Below are positions 7,708 to 16,709 of a stretch of 64,000 nucleotides of DNA, piece after piece. A model generated the notes under the pieces. That model had not been told where the DNA came from. It was given only the letters and a program-made list of their open reading frames with translations, and ran no database searches. A program made the position numbers and the translations under genes. The stretch's first letter is position 1; each line of letters starts with the position of its first letter. The stretch is from Caldisericota bacterium. GTDB lineage: Bacteria; Caldisericota; JANLFM01. The DNA is taken from the NCBI GenBank assembly GCA_024655965.1, contig JANLFL010000001.1:154120-218119 (forward strand), in the 5' to 3' direction.

Positions 7708-10272
7708 TTAAGGGGCTTGAAAGGGCGAGAGGTAGATTTGGCTGTATCCATTCCCTGAAGAGGAGTAAAGTAGCCCTTTTAAGGGTTCTGCATAATTAAG
7801 CAAGAAAACCCCGGTTTTCGACCAGACTACCTCGGGCTGACCCTCCTCAAGGTCCATGCCGTAAATCACAGTTTGCTCTCCTTCCTTTTGAGCCCAATGT
7901 ATTTTACCGCTCCTCCAGAAGATTGAGAACTCCGCCTGGCCGGTCCTCTGCGTCATGAACAGATCAAAATTAGAGGCATTGTAAATTCTTATCTCCCTTT
8001 CAGATTCCCCCAAGGAGAGGAGGGCAAGGAATTTTCCCTCCTCATCCCAGGAGCTGAGGGAGACCCTTGCACTGGAAAAAATGGAGAAGGCATTCCCCTC
8101 AAGGTCGGTGATGTAAGAATGGTCCAGGCCCGATTTATGAACGAGGAAATTGATCCTTTGTCCGTCGGGAGACCAGGAAAACTTGAAAATCGGCCCTTCG
8201 TCCTGAACCAGAGGTCTCTGACCTGAACCATCCTCGTTCATCAACCACAGGGAAAGGTTTTGAGGGGAAAGCCCGGAGAGATAGGCAATCCAACCCCCTG
8301 ATGGCGAGGGGGCGGGGCTCTGGGCACCTCCTCCGAATGTCAGCTGATTGAAGGAACCATCCCTGAGATCATAAACCCAGATGTCAGAATAAGAAAAACC
8401 TCTGGTGAAGAACAATCGCTCTCCATCAGGGGACCAGGAAGGCTGCCGACCCGAACCAAGGTAATTTAAAGAACGGGAATGTAAATTAAAAAGGTAAAGG
8501 GAGGAGTCTTCCTCTGGACCCTCGGAATAAGCCAGCCATTCCCCTCCGGGAGACACCACTGCCTCCCTCTTTACCCCCTCAGTCTTAGTCAAAGGTTCAG
8601 GGGACCCGGATTTAAGAAGGACCGCTTTAACCTCCTTAAATTCCCCGTCGGAGAGGTTAAGGTCCAGGACCCAGGAGGAAAATCCTTCCTTCTTCAAAGT
8701 GAGCTCGTAAGAACCCGCTTTAAGGGATTGGAGGGTTGTGGGAGTTCGCCCCAGGAATTTCCCCTGAAGGTAGATCTCCGCGGCTTGTGGGTCGGAGGAA
8801 AGGCTCAAGTTGCAACCAGGAAGCAGGGGGGATGGACTATCCGCAGCGCTTGTCAGGCCCTTTTTCAAAACCCTGAAGAAGCCAGTGTCGTTCGAAGAAA
8901 AAAGCAGGAAGGAGGAATCCGGGGAGACAACCAGGGACTCTATGGGATGGGAATCCTCAACCAATATTGTCGATTCTACTGTTTCTAAATTAAAGGATTC
9001 AATTCGGTAAACACCCTCTTTTTCAAAAATCGAAAAGAGGCGCCCTTCTGGTGACCAGCAAATGTCCAGAGACTCATCAGGAGAGATGGGGATTTCCTTT
9101 TCCCCGGAGAAATCCCAGATGAAGGTCCCGCTCTTGGAGGAGATCCCCAGGAATTTTGAATCGTAAGACCAGGAAATCCCAAGGTATTCCTTTCCGGTTA
9201 AAGGGAGCTCCTGGCTGACCTGGGTCAAAAGGGAGAGCAGGTAAACCTTTCCATCAACCGCGGAGTTATAGGCGATCCAGCTCCCATCAGGGGAGGGAGA
9301 GAATCTCTCCACAGGAGAGGTGGGTATCTGGATCAGTTTTTGATTTACTGGATCGAAAATTTGAATGCTGGGAAGCTCACCCGAAATGAATGCCAGTCTA
9401 TCCCGGTCAATCCAGGCTACCTGTGAGAGCCCAACACCCGAGGGTCCGGTCAATGAAACCCCGGTTTCCAGATTCAGGATAGTCAAAACATCGCCTTGAG
9501 GGTAAAAAGAAACATAGGCCAATTTTTTGGCATCCGGAGACCAGGCAGGGCGAACGAAGGCCACTCCCTCTACCACCTTCAAGAGGTTCCCTTTTTCAAA
9601 ATTGAAGAGCCAGAGTTCCCCACTTCCCGGTTGGAAATTCCTCCTGGAACCAAGGAGGGAAAGGTTTTTCCCATCAGGAGAAATGGAAAGGTAGGCGAAC
9701 TGGCGGATTTCTTTCGGGCTATCGGTGAATGCACGGGGAAGAAGTTTTATTTCCATCTTCATGGGAGAAAGAGTTGAGGCCAGGAAAACGTGCTCCCAGG
9801 GCTGGTATCCCTCCTTATGAAGGGATATGGAGTGGAACCCGGAGGGGACGTTCAATTTTAAAGGGGTCAAACCCTTGAGCTCCCCGTCGATGTAAACTGA
9901 TGACCCAGGGACATTCGCCAGAATCTCAAGCTGGATGGGGGAAACATTCCCGGATACGATCCCCAAACTGAGAAAGACGATTGCCAGGGCCACAACAGCG
10001 TAACGAAATGCCCAGGAAGGGAATGCGAAAATTGGTTTTCGGGAACCAACCCGCTCTTTTAGCCTGCTTTCGAAGGTTTCCCAGAAAGCGGGGCTTCGTT
10101 TCCCAGAGGGAAGGAGGGTAAGAAGCCCCTTTATCGACTTTAGGCTCTCAACCCTTTCCCGGCATTTCTGACAACTCGAGAGATGTTCACTTACCCTCCT
10201 CTCTTTCTCCGGTGAGAGCTCCCCATCAAGGTAAGCATTGATCAACTTCAAGGAGGGGCAACCTCTCCTCAT
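7708..10272 (-). CDS. Membrane anti-sigma factor with zinc-finger, two PEGA and two beta-propeller modules
   Basis: An 854-residue protein. The N-terminus is a zinc-binding anti-sigma domain with ligands C5, H30, C34 and C37 (EHLSSCQKC), followed by one transmembrane segment (about 91-110). Outside the membrane come a PEGA domain (about 115-165, SVYIDGELKGLTPLKL), a run of TolB/WD40-like blades with SPDG and SWSPD motifs, a second PEGA domain (about 488-545, EIYLQGKFLGRTPTTL) and a second set of propeller blades. The ATG overlaps the sigma factor stop as ATGA, the usual coupling for a cognate pair. By family knowledge it should hold the sigma factor inactive at the membrane until the outer part senses a cell-envelope signal. 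The doubled PEGA–propeller sensor is unusual; the ligand is unknown. Confidence 0.85.
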   Translation of the reverse strand: MRRGCPSLKLINAYLDGELSPEKERRVSEHLSSCQKCRERVESLKSIKGLLTLLPSGKRSPAFWETFESRLKERVGSRKPIFAFPSWAFRYAVVALAIVFLSLGIVSGNVSPIQLEILANVPGSSVYIDGELKGLTPLKLNVPSGFHSISLHKEGYQPWEHVFLASTLSPMKMEIKLLPRAFTDSPKEIRQFAYLSISPDGKNLSLLGSRRNFQPGSGELWLFNFEKGNLLKVVEGVAFVRPAWSPDAKKLAYVSFYPQGDVLTILNLETGVSLTGPSGVGLSQVAWIDRDRLAFISGELPSIQIFDPVNQKLIQIPTSPVERFSPSPDGSWIAYNSAVDGKVYLLSLLTQVSQELPLTGKEYLGISWSYDSKFLGISSKSGTFIWDFSGEKEIPISPDESLDICWSPEGRLFSIFEKEGVYRIESFNLETVESTILVEDSHPIESLVVSPDSSFLLFSSNDTGFFRVLKKGLTSAADSPSPLLPGCNLSLSSDPQAAEIYLQGKFLGRTPTTLQSLKAGSYELTLKKEGFSSWVLDLNLSDGEFKEVKAVLLKSGSPEPLTKTEGVKREAVVSPGGEWLAYSEGPEEDSSLYLFNLHSRSLNYLGSGRQPSWSPDGERLFFTRGFSYSDIWVYDLRDGSFNQLTFGGGAQSPAPSPSGGWIAYLSGLSPQNLSLWLMNEDGSGQRPLVQDEGPIFKFSWSPDGQRINFLVHKSGLDHSYITDLEGNAFSIFSSARVSLSSWDEEGKFLALLSLGESEREIRIYNASNFDLFMTQRTGQAEFSIFWRSGKIHWAQKEGEQTVIYGMDLEEGQPEVVWSKTGVFLLNYAEPLKGLLYSSSGNGYSQIYLSPFQAP

Positions 10273-10805
10273 TTCCACTCCACCTTCTCCAAAAGCTCCG
10301 GATAATCGTTCTGGATTATCTTCCGCAGTTTCTCCCTGGCCGCCGAAATCCGGGACATTACCGTACCCAGGGGGCAATTAAAAACCTGGGCAATCTCCTT
10401 ATAGGAAAACCCTTCAAGGTCGTGCATAACGATGTAAGCCTTCTGAACAGGAGGCAATTTCTCTAAAGCCTCCCTGACGAGCATTGCAGTTTCAGACCGG
10501 GACGGGTCGAAATCGTCCGCCAGGGGAATTTCATCAAGAGGGACCTGGGGAATCTTCCTCTTCCGGGATTCGTCGATGCAGAGGTTGACCATGATCCGAT
10601 ATAACCAGGTGAAGACCTGGGATTTATGCTGAAATTTGGGAAAGCCAAGATACGCTTTGAGGAAGGCCTCTTGAGAGAGCTCCTCCGCTTTTTCGTGGTT
10701 TCCGGTAAACCGGTAAGCGAGGGAGTAAAGGCGCTTCTCGTACTTTTTGACAATTTCCTCAAAGAATTGGGATTTTTGGGTATCTGGGTCTTTTGCCCGG
10801 GACAC
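10269..10805 (-). CDS. ECF-type RNA polymerase sigma factor
   Basis: A 178-residue sigma-70 family protein of the extracytoplasmic function group. Region 2 (about 20-85) contains LYSLAYRFTGN, AEELSQEAFLKAY and FTWLYRIMVNLCID. Region 4 (about 115-165) contains LPPVQKAYIVMHDLEGFSYKEIA and GTVMSRISAAREKLR. It directs RNA polymerase to envelope-stress promoters under control of the anti-sigma factor encoded immediately downstream with an ATGA overlap. The first in-frame start after a stop codon is GTG at 10805, which lacks a clear ribosome binding site. A different frame just upstream has an ATG at about 10841, so either the start is non-standard or a small frameshift is present; this is unresolved. 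Confidence 0.88.
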   Translation of the reverse strand: MSRAKDPDTQKSQFFEEIVKKYEKRLYSLAYRFTGNHEKAEELSQEAFLKAYLGFPKFQHKSQVFTWLYRIMVNLCIDESRKRKIPQVPLDEIPLADDFDPSRSETAMLVREALEKLPPVQKAYIVMHDLEGFSYKEIAQVFNCPLGTVMSRISAAREKLRKIIQNDYPELLEKVEWK

Positions 10806-10863
10806 TGGGATACCAAATCAATAAAAAAATCTTCCCTCATTCTGACACCTTGAAATTTGTAGG

Positions 10864-11067
10864 TCAATAACGGCCAGCGTTCGAGGCGAATTTGAAGAAT
10901 CGCCTCCGGGATTTTTCCGAGATCAATGATTCGAGGAAAAGGGAAAGACACCGGGGCGAACAAACGGAAACCACCACGCTTTTCCTCTGAATATTTAATA
11001 CCTGGTCCTCAACGTTCTTATCGCTGTGGCAGTAAATGCATTTTCCATTAGCAAGATATCTCCGCAT
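10864..11067 (-). CDS. Small cysteine-rich protein, possible TRASH/YHS-like metal-binding protein
   Basis: A 67-residue protein with a CxxC (CIYC) at residues 10-13 and a CSPRC motif about 23 residues later, followed by a basic helix. The spacing and the VCSPRCLSLF stretch resemble TRASH/YHS metal-binding treble-clef domains, and the neighbouring 58-residue gene is a clear YHS protein. The ATG is preceded by GGGAG at 8 nt. No specific function is recognised. It lies between the YHS gene and the sigma factor on the same strand. Confidence 0.55.
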   Translation of the reverse strand: MRRYLANGKCIYCHSDKNVEDQVLNIQRKSVVVSVCSPRCLSLFLESLISEKSRRRFFKFASNAGRY

Positions 11068-11153
11068 TCCAAAGCTCCCATTGAGTTTTTCCTTTTAGAC
11101 GGAGAGGCCAAGCTTAATATTCAAAAAAATGAGGTGAGGCCAGGAGGATGCTG

Positions 11154-11330
11154 TTAGGATATCTCTTTTAAAGGATCCGGGGGATCTTTCTCGAGAAACT
11201 TCTCGGGGTCTTTACTGAAAGCAAGAAGACAGGCTTTTGAGCAGAAGTAGTAGGTTTTTCCCTGGTATTCAGTTTTGATTGCCCCTTCTGATTCCTCGAC
11301 GTCCATTCCACAGACTGGATCAACTGCCAT
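11154..11330 (-). CDS. 58-residue YHS-domain protein
   Basis: A small gene translated from ATG at 11330 with AGGAGG 7 nt upstream, ending in TAA at 11154. The protein begins MAVDPVCGMDVEE and carries GKTYYFCSKACLLAF, the cysteine pattern of the YHS domain (C7, C30, C34). It continues into a KFLEKD tail. Nearly the same sequence is the N-terminal domain of the P-type ATPase at 18516-20915, so the two are paralogous modules. YHS domains bind copper, zinc or other soft metals in proteins of known function. It starts 10 nt after the ahcY stop and is probably co-transcribed with it. Confidence 0.85.
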   Translation of the reverse strand: MAVDPVCGMDVEESEGAIKTEYQGKTYYFCSKACLLAFSKDPEKFLEKDPPDPLKEIS

Positions 11331-11340
11331 CTCTTTCCTC

Positions 11341-12555
11341 CTAATATCCAGAGAGATATTCCCTCTGCTCGGGGGTCAGGTTATCGATTTTCACCCCCAG
11401 CGACTTCAACTTCATTGAAGCGATCTGGTCCTGAATATTTTCCGGGACTGTATGAACTTTGGGCGGAAGTTTTGATCCTTCTTTTACCAGGTATTCAAGG
11501 GAAAGCGCCTGGGTGGCAAAGCTCAAGTCCATGACGCCCGCGGGATGACCTTCCCCGCAGACAAGGTTCACCAGCCTGCCCTCCCCCAGGAGATAAACCC
11601 TTCTTCCATCCTTAAAGGTGTATTCCCGGATAAGAGGGGTTAAATCCTTTTCATCGATTTTCATCTCCTCAAGGGCTTCGAGGTCGATTTCCACATTAAA
11701 ATGGCCAGCATTCGCCAGAATCGCTCCGTCTTTCATCACCTGAAAGGATTCCCGGGAGATCACTTTCAAGTTTCCCGTGCAGGTGACGAAAAGGTCCCCC
11801 AGAGGAGCGGCATCTTTGATGGGCATCACTTGATATCCATCCATCAGGGCTTCGAGGGCTTTTATCGGGGAAACCTCGGTGACGATCACCCGGGCTCCCA
11901 GCCCTTGAAGCCTTCTGGAAACACCCTTCCCCACCCATCCGTATCCGCAGACAACCGCACAGCTTCCGGCTATCAGTAAATTTGTTGCCCGGAGGATCCC
12001 ATCAACTGCGCTCTGTCCGGTCCCATAGCGATTATCAAAAAGGTGTTTCGTCAGGGCATCGTTTACCACGATTAAGGGAAATTGGAGTTTCCCCTCCTTT
12101 TCCAGGTTTTTCAATCGGATCACCCCGGTCGTCGTCTCCTCGGTCCCCCCCCTTACTCCTTTTCCTCCTTCCTTGTGATAGAGGATGGTCAAATCCGCGC
12201 CATCATCGATAATGTAATCCGGGGAAAAGGAGAGTATTTTTTCCAGATTGATCCTGTATTCTTCCGTGGTCTCCCCCCGACGGGCGAAGACCTGAATCCC
12301 CTGGTCCTTGAGGTAAAGGGCAATGTCATCCTGGGTGGAAAGGGGATTCGAAGCCCCAAGGAAAATCTCCCCTCCCCCCTCCTTTAAAGCCAGAGCCAGG
12401 TTCCCGGTCTTTGCGGAAATGTGCAGGCAGAGTCCAATCTTGAGTCCCGAAAAGGGGAGCTCTTTCCGAAAACGACTGGCAATTTCTGAAAGAACGGGCA
12501 TCTGTTTTTTTGCCCATTCGGTCCTTGCCATTCCCCTATGCAAAAGTTCATCCAT
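11341..12555 (-). CDS. ahcY: Adenosylhomocysteinase (S-adenosylhomocysteine hydrolase)
   Basis: A 404-residue NAD-dependent enzyme that splits S-adenosylhomocysteine into adenosine and homocysteine, removing the product of methyltransferases. Motifs: LCLHISAKTGNLAL, DDGADL, the catalytic Lys/Asp region NDALTKHLFDNRYGTGQS, the NAD-binding loop GYGWVGKG at about 204-211, and NAGHFNVEID. The length matches the short archaeal/Thermotoga-like form, without the insert of the longer proteobacterial enzymes. ATG at 12555 follows AAGGAG. It heads the long minus-strand run, divergent from the PHP gene across a 90-bp gap. Confidence 0.95.
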   Translation of the reverse strand: MDELLHRGMARTEWAKKQMPVLSEIASRFRKELPFSGLKIGLCLHISAKTGNLALALKEGGGEIFLGASNPLSTQDDIALYLKDQGIQVFARRGETTEEYRINLEKILSFSPDYIIDDGADLTILYHKEGGKGVRGGTEETTTGVIRLKNLEKEGKLQFPLIVVNDALTKHLFDNRYGTGQSAVDGILRATNLLIAGSCAVVCGYGWVGKGVSRRLQGLGARVIVTEVSPIKALEALMDGYQVMPIKDAAPLGDLFVTCTGNLKVISRESFQVMKDGAILANAGHFNVEIDLEALEEMKIDEKDLTPLIREYTFKDGRRVYLLGEGRLVNLVCGEGHPAGVMDLSFATQALSLEYLVKEGSKLPPKVHTVPENIQDQIASMKLKSLGVKIDNLTPEQREYLSGY

Positions 12556-12608
12556 ATCCGCTCTCTCCTTTCCCAGAAAATCCCCAAAAGCAAGATAAGT
12601 TTAAACTT

Positions 12609-12637
12609 TTGGAATTTAGAGGGCAATTGAATAAAAT
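12609..12637 (+). promoter_or_regulatory. Candidate sigma-70 promoter of a leaderless PHP gene
   Basis: TTGGAA (12609-12614), a 17-bp spacer and TAAAAT (12632-12637). The -10 box ends 8 nt before the ATG of the PHP gene and no ribosome binding site intervenes, so the predicted transcript starts at or next to the start codon. The geometry matches the two promoters beside the ArsR-type gene. Confidence 0.5.
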
Positions 12638-12645
12638 CACAAATA

Positions 12646-13461
12646 ATGAAAGCGGACTTGCACACACACAGTACTGCCTCTGACGGGAGCCTTTCCCCTT
12701 CCGAACTGATAGAAGAAGCAAAAAGGGAGGGGGTTGTGGCTTTAGCCCTTACTGATCATGACACCCTCTCGGGAATTGGTGAGGCAGGGGAAAAAGCGAA
12801 GGAAGTAGGAATGGAATTCATTCCGGGAATCGAGTTTTCCACCGAAGTGGGGAAGAGCGAAATCCACATCTTGGGTTATGGTTTAAAAAATTCAAACCAG
12901 ATCGGAGGCCTTCTTTCCCGGCTTAAAGACTCCCGTATGGATCGTCTCCTCCTGATGCTTAAAAAACTGAAGAACCTGGGGATATCACTTGAACTTGACC
13001 AGATAATCAAGGAAGGCAAGGAGGGAGTATACGGGAGGCCACAGGTGGCACTTGCCCTTCTTCACGGAGGATTCGTTGCCTCGGTTGAGGAAGCCTTTGA
13101 CAGGTACCTGGGAATGGGGAGACCGGCTTACGTCCCTCATTTTAAGATCTCCCCCTGGGAGGCAATCTCCATCATCAGGGAAGCTGGAGGAATACCCGTA
13201 TATGCTCACCCTGGGGTCAGCGGAAGGGATGACCTGATAACAAGTTTCGTAAAAGCCGGGCTGCTTGGCCTGGAGGTTTTTTACCCGGAGCACAACCCCC
13301 AGTTGATTCAGCATTACCTGAAAATTTGCCAGGGTTTCCGGCTACTGGCTACCGGGGGCTCTGACTTCCACGGGGAGGTACGGCCCTGGGTAAAACTGGG
13401 GGACCCCGGACTTCCCGAAAAATATTATTGGGAATTTAAAGCATTTCTATCTTCAAAGTGA
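12646..13461 (+). CDS. PHP-domain metal-dependent phosphoesterase
   Basis: A 271-residue PHP protein of the 3',5'-nucleoside bisphosphate phosphatase/RNase AM (YciV/TrpH) type. The metal-binding motifs are H6-x-H8 in ADLHTHSTASDG, LTDHDT near residue 40, PGIEFST, the histidine in YAHPG, and GGSDFHGE near the C-terminus. Family members hydrolyse 3'-phosphoadenosine 5'-phosphate-like nucleotides or trim the 5' ends of rRNA; which applies here cannot be read from sequence. No ribosome binding site precedes the ATG, and the likely promoter sits so close that the mRNA may be leaderless. The next gene starts 46 nt downstream. Confidence 0.85.
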   Translation: MKADLHTHSTASDGSLSPSELIEEAKREGVVALALTDHDTLSGIGEAGEKAKEVGMEFIPGIEFSTEVGKSEIHILGYGLKNSNQIGGLLSRLKDSRMDRLLLMLKKLKNLGISLELDQIIKEGKEGVYGRPQVALALLHGGFVASVEEAFDRYLGMGRPAYVPHFKISPWEAISIIREAGGIPVYAHPGVSGRDDLITSFVKAGLLGLEVFYPEHNPQLIQHYLKICQGFRLLATGGSDFHGEVRPWVKLGDPGLPEKYYWEFKAFLSSK

Positions 13462-13507
13462 ATCGGGGTTCTATTACAATTGAATCAAAGAGTAAGGGGG
13501 TGAAAAA

Positions 13508-13903
13508 ATGGACCAGGCTTGGAGAGATTCTTACCTGATTATGGAACTTTCAAAGCTCAGGTTCTCTCAGAAGGTGGACGATGCCTTTAACTGGATCGCA
13601 TATCAGTTCCAGGCGAAGGACTACTTGGAATTCAAGGAGAAATATCCCAGAGGAAGCCCGGAAAGAAGAGCTTTCTCCACCGTATGCAATTTCTTCGAAC
13701 TCTGCGGGACACTTGTCTTGAGGGGGTTGTTAAGCGAGGACGTATTCTTTGAAATTGGCTTCGGCTTAACCACCGCCTGGCCAAAGGTGAAGAACATCAT
13801 GAAGGGCTACCGGGCGGAAACTGACCCCAGGCTGTATGAAAATTTCGAAGCCCTTTATAACCGCAACTTAGAGTGGAACGAGAAACATCCTCCTAAAGTT
13901 TAA
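13508..13903 (+). CDS. Conserved hypothetical protein, DUF4760-like
   Basis: A 131-residue soluble protein with no signal peptide or membrane segment. The core CNFFELCGTLVLRGLLSEDV followed by a Trp-rich helix and YENFEALYNRNLEW resembles the DUF4760 family, whose function is not established. ATG is preceded by AAGGGGGTG. A possible promoter, TTCAAA-N17-TACAAT, lies at the end of the PHP gene. Its last 11 nt overlap the end of gyrA tail to tail. Confidence 0.7.
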   Translation: MDQAWRDSYLIMELSKLRFSQKVDDAFNWIAYQFQAKDYLEFKEKYPRGSPERRAFSTVCNFFELCGTLVLRGLLSEDVFFEIGFGLTTAWPKVKNIMKGYRAETDPRLYENFEALYNRNLEWNEKHPPKV

Positions 13904-16364
13904 GGGAGGGTTGGTTTTCCCCGAAATCCTCTAACCTCTCCTCGCCGATACGGGCAAGAGCAACAACCTTATCCGGCCTTTCTACCTTAACCAAGTGCAC
14001 TCCGGAAGCCATCCGGGTACGGTGGGGAATTTCTTTGACATGGATCCGGATTACTTTTCCGTTTGCGGACACAAGAATTACATCGTCCCGGGGAGAAACC
14101 GACCTTCCACAGACCAGGATTCCGGTTTTTTCCTTGATGCGGAAAACGATTACCCCTTTCCCCCCCCTCTTTCTCAAAGGAAGGTCCTGAAATTCAACGA
14201 GTTTCCCAAAGCCGTATTCGCTCACCAGAAGGAGGCTCCGGTTAGGTTTGACCACTTCCATTCCCGCAACCTGGTCCCCGTTCCTCAGGGTAATTCCCCG
14301 AACTCCCGAAGCTCCCCTTCCCATTGGGCGCAAATCTCCGGATTTGAACTTGATGGCGAACCCCCTCTGGGAAAAGAGGACAAGCTCCTCCTCAAGGTTA
14401 GTCCTCTTGACCTGACACAGGTGGTCACCCTCCCTTAAGGAGATCGCCCGAATCCCCCTTTTTCCTGCGTTCTCAAAATCTTTAAGGGCGGTCTTTTTCA
14501 CCAAACCCTTGTCGGTAAGAAGGACCAGGAACCCGTCACCTTTTTTGTCTTTGGGAATGGGGATTGCAGTTGTGATATTTTCATCTTCATCCAGAGAGAG
14601 GAACATTCGGGCGGAGGAACCCCGATCTGTCCGCGAGCCCTCGGGGATCTCGAAGGCTTGAACTCCAAAGACCTTTCCCTTGTTGGTGAAAAAGAGGACC
14701 CTTTCGTGGGTGGAACAGACAAAAACCTCCTCCACGGCGTCTTCCCTTTTTAATGAAGTTCCATAGACCCCGACCCCTCCCCTCCTCTGGCTGCGGTAGG
14801 AGGACATGGGGATCCTCTTCAGGTAACCGTCCGAAGTAACCGAAACGACAACTTTTTCCTCGGGGATCAGGTCTTCAACCTCGAAGGTCTCAACCTGGGC
14901 TTCGATCCTGGTCCTGCGGGGATCGCCAAATTTTTCCTTTAAAGAGACGAGCTCCTCCTTGACGACCTGGAGGATCTTTCCTCTATCGGCCAGGAGCTCC
15001 TGGAGGTAGGCAATATAACTGTTAACTTCCTGGAGTTCCTGTTCCAGCTTGGACCTTTCCAATCCTGTCAAGCGAGAAAGCCTCATATCCAGGATCGCCT
15101 GGGCCTGAACCTCCGAAAGGCCAAATTTTTCCATCAATCCGTCCCTTGCTGATTCCACGCTTGGGGAACTTCGGATCAGGGAAACAACCTCGTCGATGTG
15201 GTCAAGGGCGATCTTCAGACCCTCAAGGATGTGCTGGCGGTTTCGGGACTTCTCTAATTCAAATTTTGACCTTCGCTCAACTACGACTTCCCGGTGCTTC
15301 AAGAATTCCCTTAGAAGCTCCAGAAGGTTGAGGACCCGGGGGACTCCGTCAACAAGGGCAAGCAAAATAGCCCCAAAGGATATTTGAAGCTGGGTATGTT
15401 TGTATATTTGCTTAATTATCGTATTTGGTTTAGCTTCTCGCTTCAATTCAAGGACAACCCGGATTCCCCTTCGGTCGGATTCGTCCCGGATATCCGAGAT
15501 GCCAACGATTTTCCTCTCCCGCACCAGTTCAGCGATGCGTTCCACCAGCTGGGCCTTGTTCACCTGGAAGGGGACCTCCGATATCACCAGTTGCTGCTTT
15601 CCTCCCTTGTGTTCCTCGAGGCTTATCACTCCCCGCAGGATAATCGCTCCCTTTCCCGTGGAATAAGCCTGGATAATCCCTTCCCTCCCCATGATTACCC
15701 CTCCGGTGGGGAAATCCGGACCGGGAATGATCTCCATGATCTGCTCGACGGTGGCTTGAGGATTATCCACAAGGAACACCAGGGCATCCACTACCTCAGA
15801 AAGGTTGTGGGGGGGAATATTGGTTGCCATCCCCACCGCAATGCCCGAGGAACCGTTAACGAGGAGGTTTGGAAGCCGGGAAGGCAAAACCACTGGTTCT
15901 TCCAGGCTGCCATCGAAGTTGGGAACGAAATCCACGGTGTTCTTGTCGATATCCGCCAGCATCTCCATAGCAACTTTCGAGAGCCTGACCTCTGTATATC
16001 TCATGGCAGCGGGCTCGTCCCCATCAATGGATCCAAAATTTCCGTGGCCATCAATTAGGGGGTAACGGCTGGAAAAATCCTGGGCGAGCCTGACCACCGC
16101 ATCGTAAACTGCAATTTCCCCGTGGGGATGGAATTTTCCCAGGACCTCGCCAACGATCCTTGCAGCTTTTTTGTAGGGACGGTCGGGAAGGTTCCCCATT
16201 TCCTGCATCCCGAAGAGGATCCGACGGTGAACGGGCTTCAATCCGTCCCGGACATCGGGGAGGGCGCGACCGACTATTACAGACATGGCATAATCGAGGT
16301 AGGAGCTTTTCATCTCCTCCTCGATGTTCACCTGAAGAACTCTTTCTCCAAAAAATTTACCCAA
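13893..16364 (-). CDS. gyrA: DNA gyrase subunit A
   Basis: An 823-residue type IIA topoisomerase subunit that breaks and rejoins DNA. Motifs: [30 protein letters not shown], the active-site Tyr123 in [11 protein letters not shown], and a C-terminal beta-pinwheel. The GyrA box QRRGGVG (about 524-530) marks it as gyrase rather than topoisomerase IV. In the quinolone-determining helix the residue equivalent to E. coli Ser83 is Ile84, and Asp82 is Glu; Asp87 is retained. The start is a TTG at 16364 with GAGG 10 nt upstream and gives the usual N-terminus; a GTG and an ATG lie slightly inside. gyrB is not in the window. Confidence 0.95.
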   Translation of the reverse strand: MGKFFGERVLQVNIEEEMKSSYLDYAMSVIVGRALPDVRDGLKPVHRRILFGMQEMGNLPDRPYKKAARIVGEVLGKFHPHGEIAVYDAVVRLAQDFSSRYPLIDGHGNFGSIDGDEPAAMRYTEVRLSKVAMEMLADIDKNTVDFVPNFDGSLEEPVVLPSRLPNLLVNGSSGIAVGMATNIPPHNLSEVVDALVFLVDNPQATVEQIMEIIPGPDFPTGGVIMGREGIIQAYSTGKGAIILRGVISLEEHKGGKQQLVISEVPFQVNKAQLVERIAELVRERKIVGISDIRDESDRRGIRVVLELKREAKPNTIIKQIYKHTQLQISFGAILLALVDGVPRVLNLLELLREFLKHREVVVERRSKFELEKSRNRQHILEGLKIALDHIDEVVSLIRSSPSVESARDGLMEKFGLSEVQAQAILDMRLSRLTGLERSKLEQELQEVNSYIAYLQELLADRGKILQVVKEELVSLKEKFGDPRRTRIEAQVETFEVEDLIPEEKVVVSVTSDGYLKRIPMSSYRSQRRGGVGVYGTSLKREDAVEEVFVCSTHERVLFFTNKGKVFGVQAFEIPEGSRTDRGSSARMFLSLDEDENITTAIPIPKDKKGDGFLVLLTDKGLVKKTALKDFENAGKRGIRAISLREGDHLCQVKRTNLEEELVLFSQRGFAIKFKSGDLRPMGRGASGVRGITLRNGDQVAGMEVVKPNRSLLLVSEYGFGKLVEFQDLPLRKRGGKGVIVFRIKEKTGILVCGRSVSPRDDVILVSANGKVIRIHVKEIPHRTRMASGVHLVKVERPDKVVALARIGEERLEDFGENQPSLKL

Positions 16365-16469
16365 AGGGATTATCCTCGACTCTCCTGAAAATAAAAAAAA
16401 TGCCCTAAAGCATCAAAAAAAATTTACCACAAACCAGTGTTTAAGGCAAGGAAAGGCTTTTTGGGGAGA

Positions 16470-16673
16470 TTAAAATACCGGTTGCCAGGCTGGATTGAAA
16501 ATCAAGAGAGCTTCCCTTTTCAAGTTTTCAATCGTCTCGATGGAAACTCTTTCCAGAGCCCGATTTTCAACTTCCAAAAGGGCTTCCTCCAGTTCCCGGC
16601 GGAAATTAGGCGGAACCTTGAACTGGGAAGCTGCCCTATTTAAGTTTTTAATTAAAATCTCTTCGAAATTCAT
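16470..16673 (-). CDS. 67-residue unknown protein, probably leaderless and ArsR-controlled
   Basis: A small, largely helical, charged protein (MNFEEILIKNLNRAASQF...) with no recognised domain, membrane segment or cysteine. I chose the ATG at 16673. An upstream TTG at 16709 would overlap the ArsR-type gene, whereas the ATG lies exactly 7 nt downstream of a good promoter (TTGATA-N17-TACAAT) whose spacer carries a 16-bp palindrome. There is no ribosome binding site, consistent with a leaderless transcript. The same palindrome occurs in the promoter of the ArsR-type gene, so the small protein is probably in its regulon. It lies 105 bp before gyrA on the same strand. Confidence 0.6.
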   Translation of the reverse strand: MNFEEILIKNLNRAASQFKVPPNFRRELEEALLEVENRALERVSIETIENLKREALLIFNPAWQPVF

Positions 16674-16680
16674 TGGTTTT

Positions 16681-16709
16681 ATTGTAGATATATATCTACA
16701 ACTTATCAA
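16681..16709 (-). promoter_or_regulatory. Promoter with palindromic operator inside the 3' end of the ArsR-type gene
   Basis: Reading the minus strand: TTGATA (16709-16704), 17-bp spacer, TACAAT (16686-16681), then 7 nt to the ATG at 16673. The perfect palindrome GTAGATATATATCTAC occupies 16684-16699, covering part of the spacer and the first half of the -10 box; it also contains the stop codon of the ArsR-type gene. Binding there would block RNA polymerase. It matches the palindrome at 17779-17794 at 14 of 16 positions. Confidence 0.7.

Noticed and set aside
10463-10963. 166-codon frame overlapping the sigma factor
   Set aside because: Its translation after about residue 50 is low-complexity Ser/Arg, and the sigma factor frame is clearly conserved. 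Only its first part is kept as a note on the start.
15384-16058. 224-codon plus-strand frame opposite gyrA
   Set aside because: It is antisense to a conserved part of gyrA, its translation resembles no protein, and its codons mirror those of gyrA.
16390-16430. Terminator upstream of gyrA (ATGC/GCAT with T-run)
   Set aside because: The stem is only 4 bp and A/T-rich, too weak to list as a terminator.
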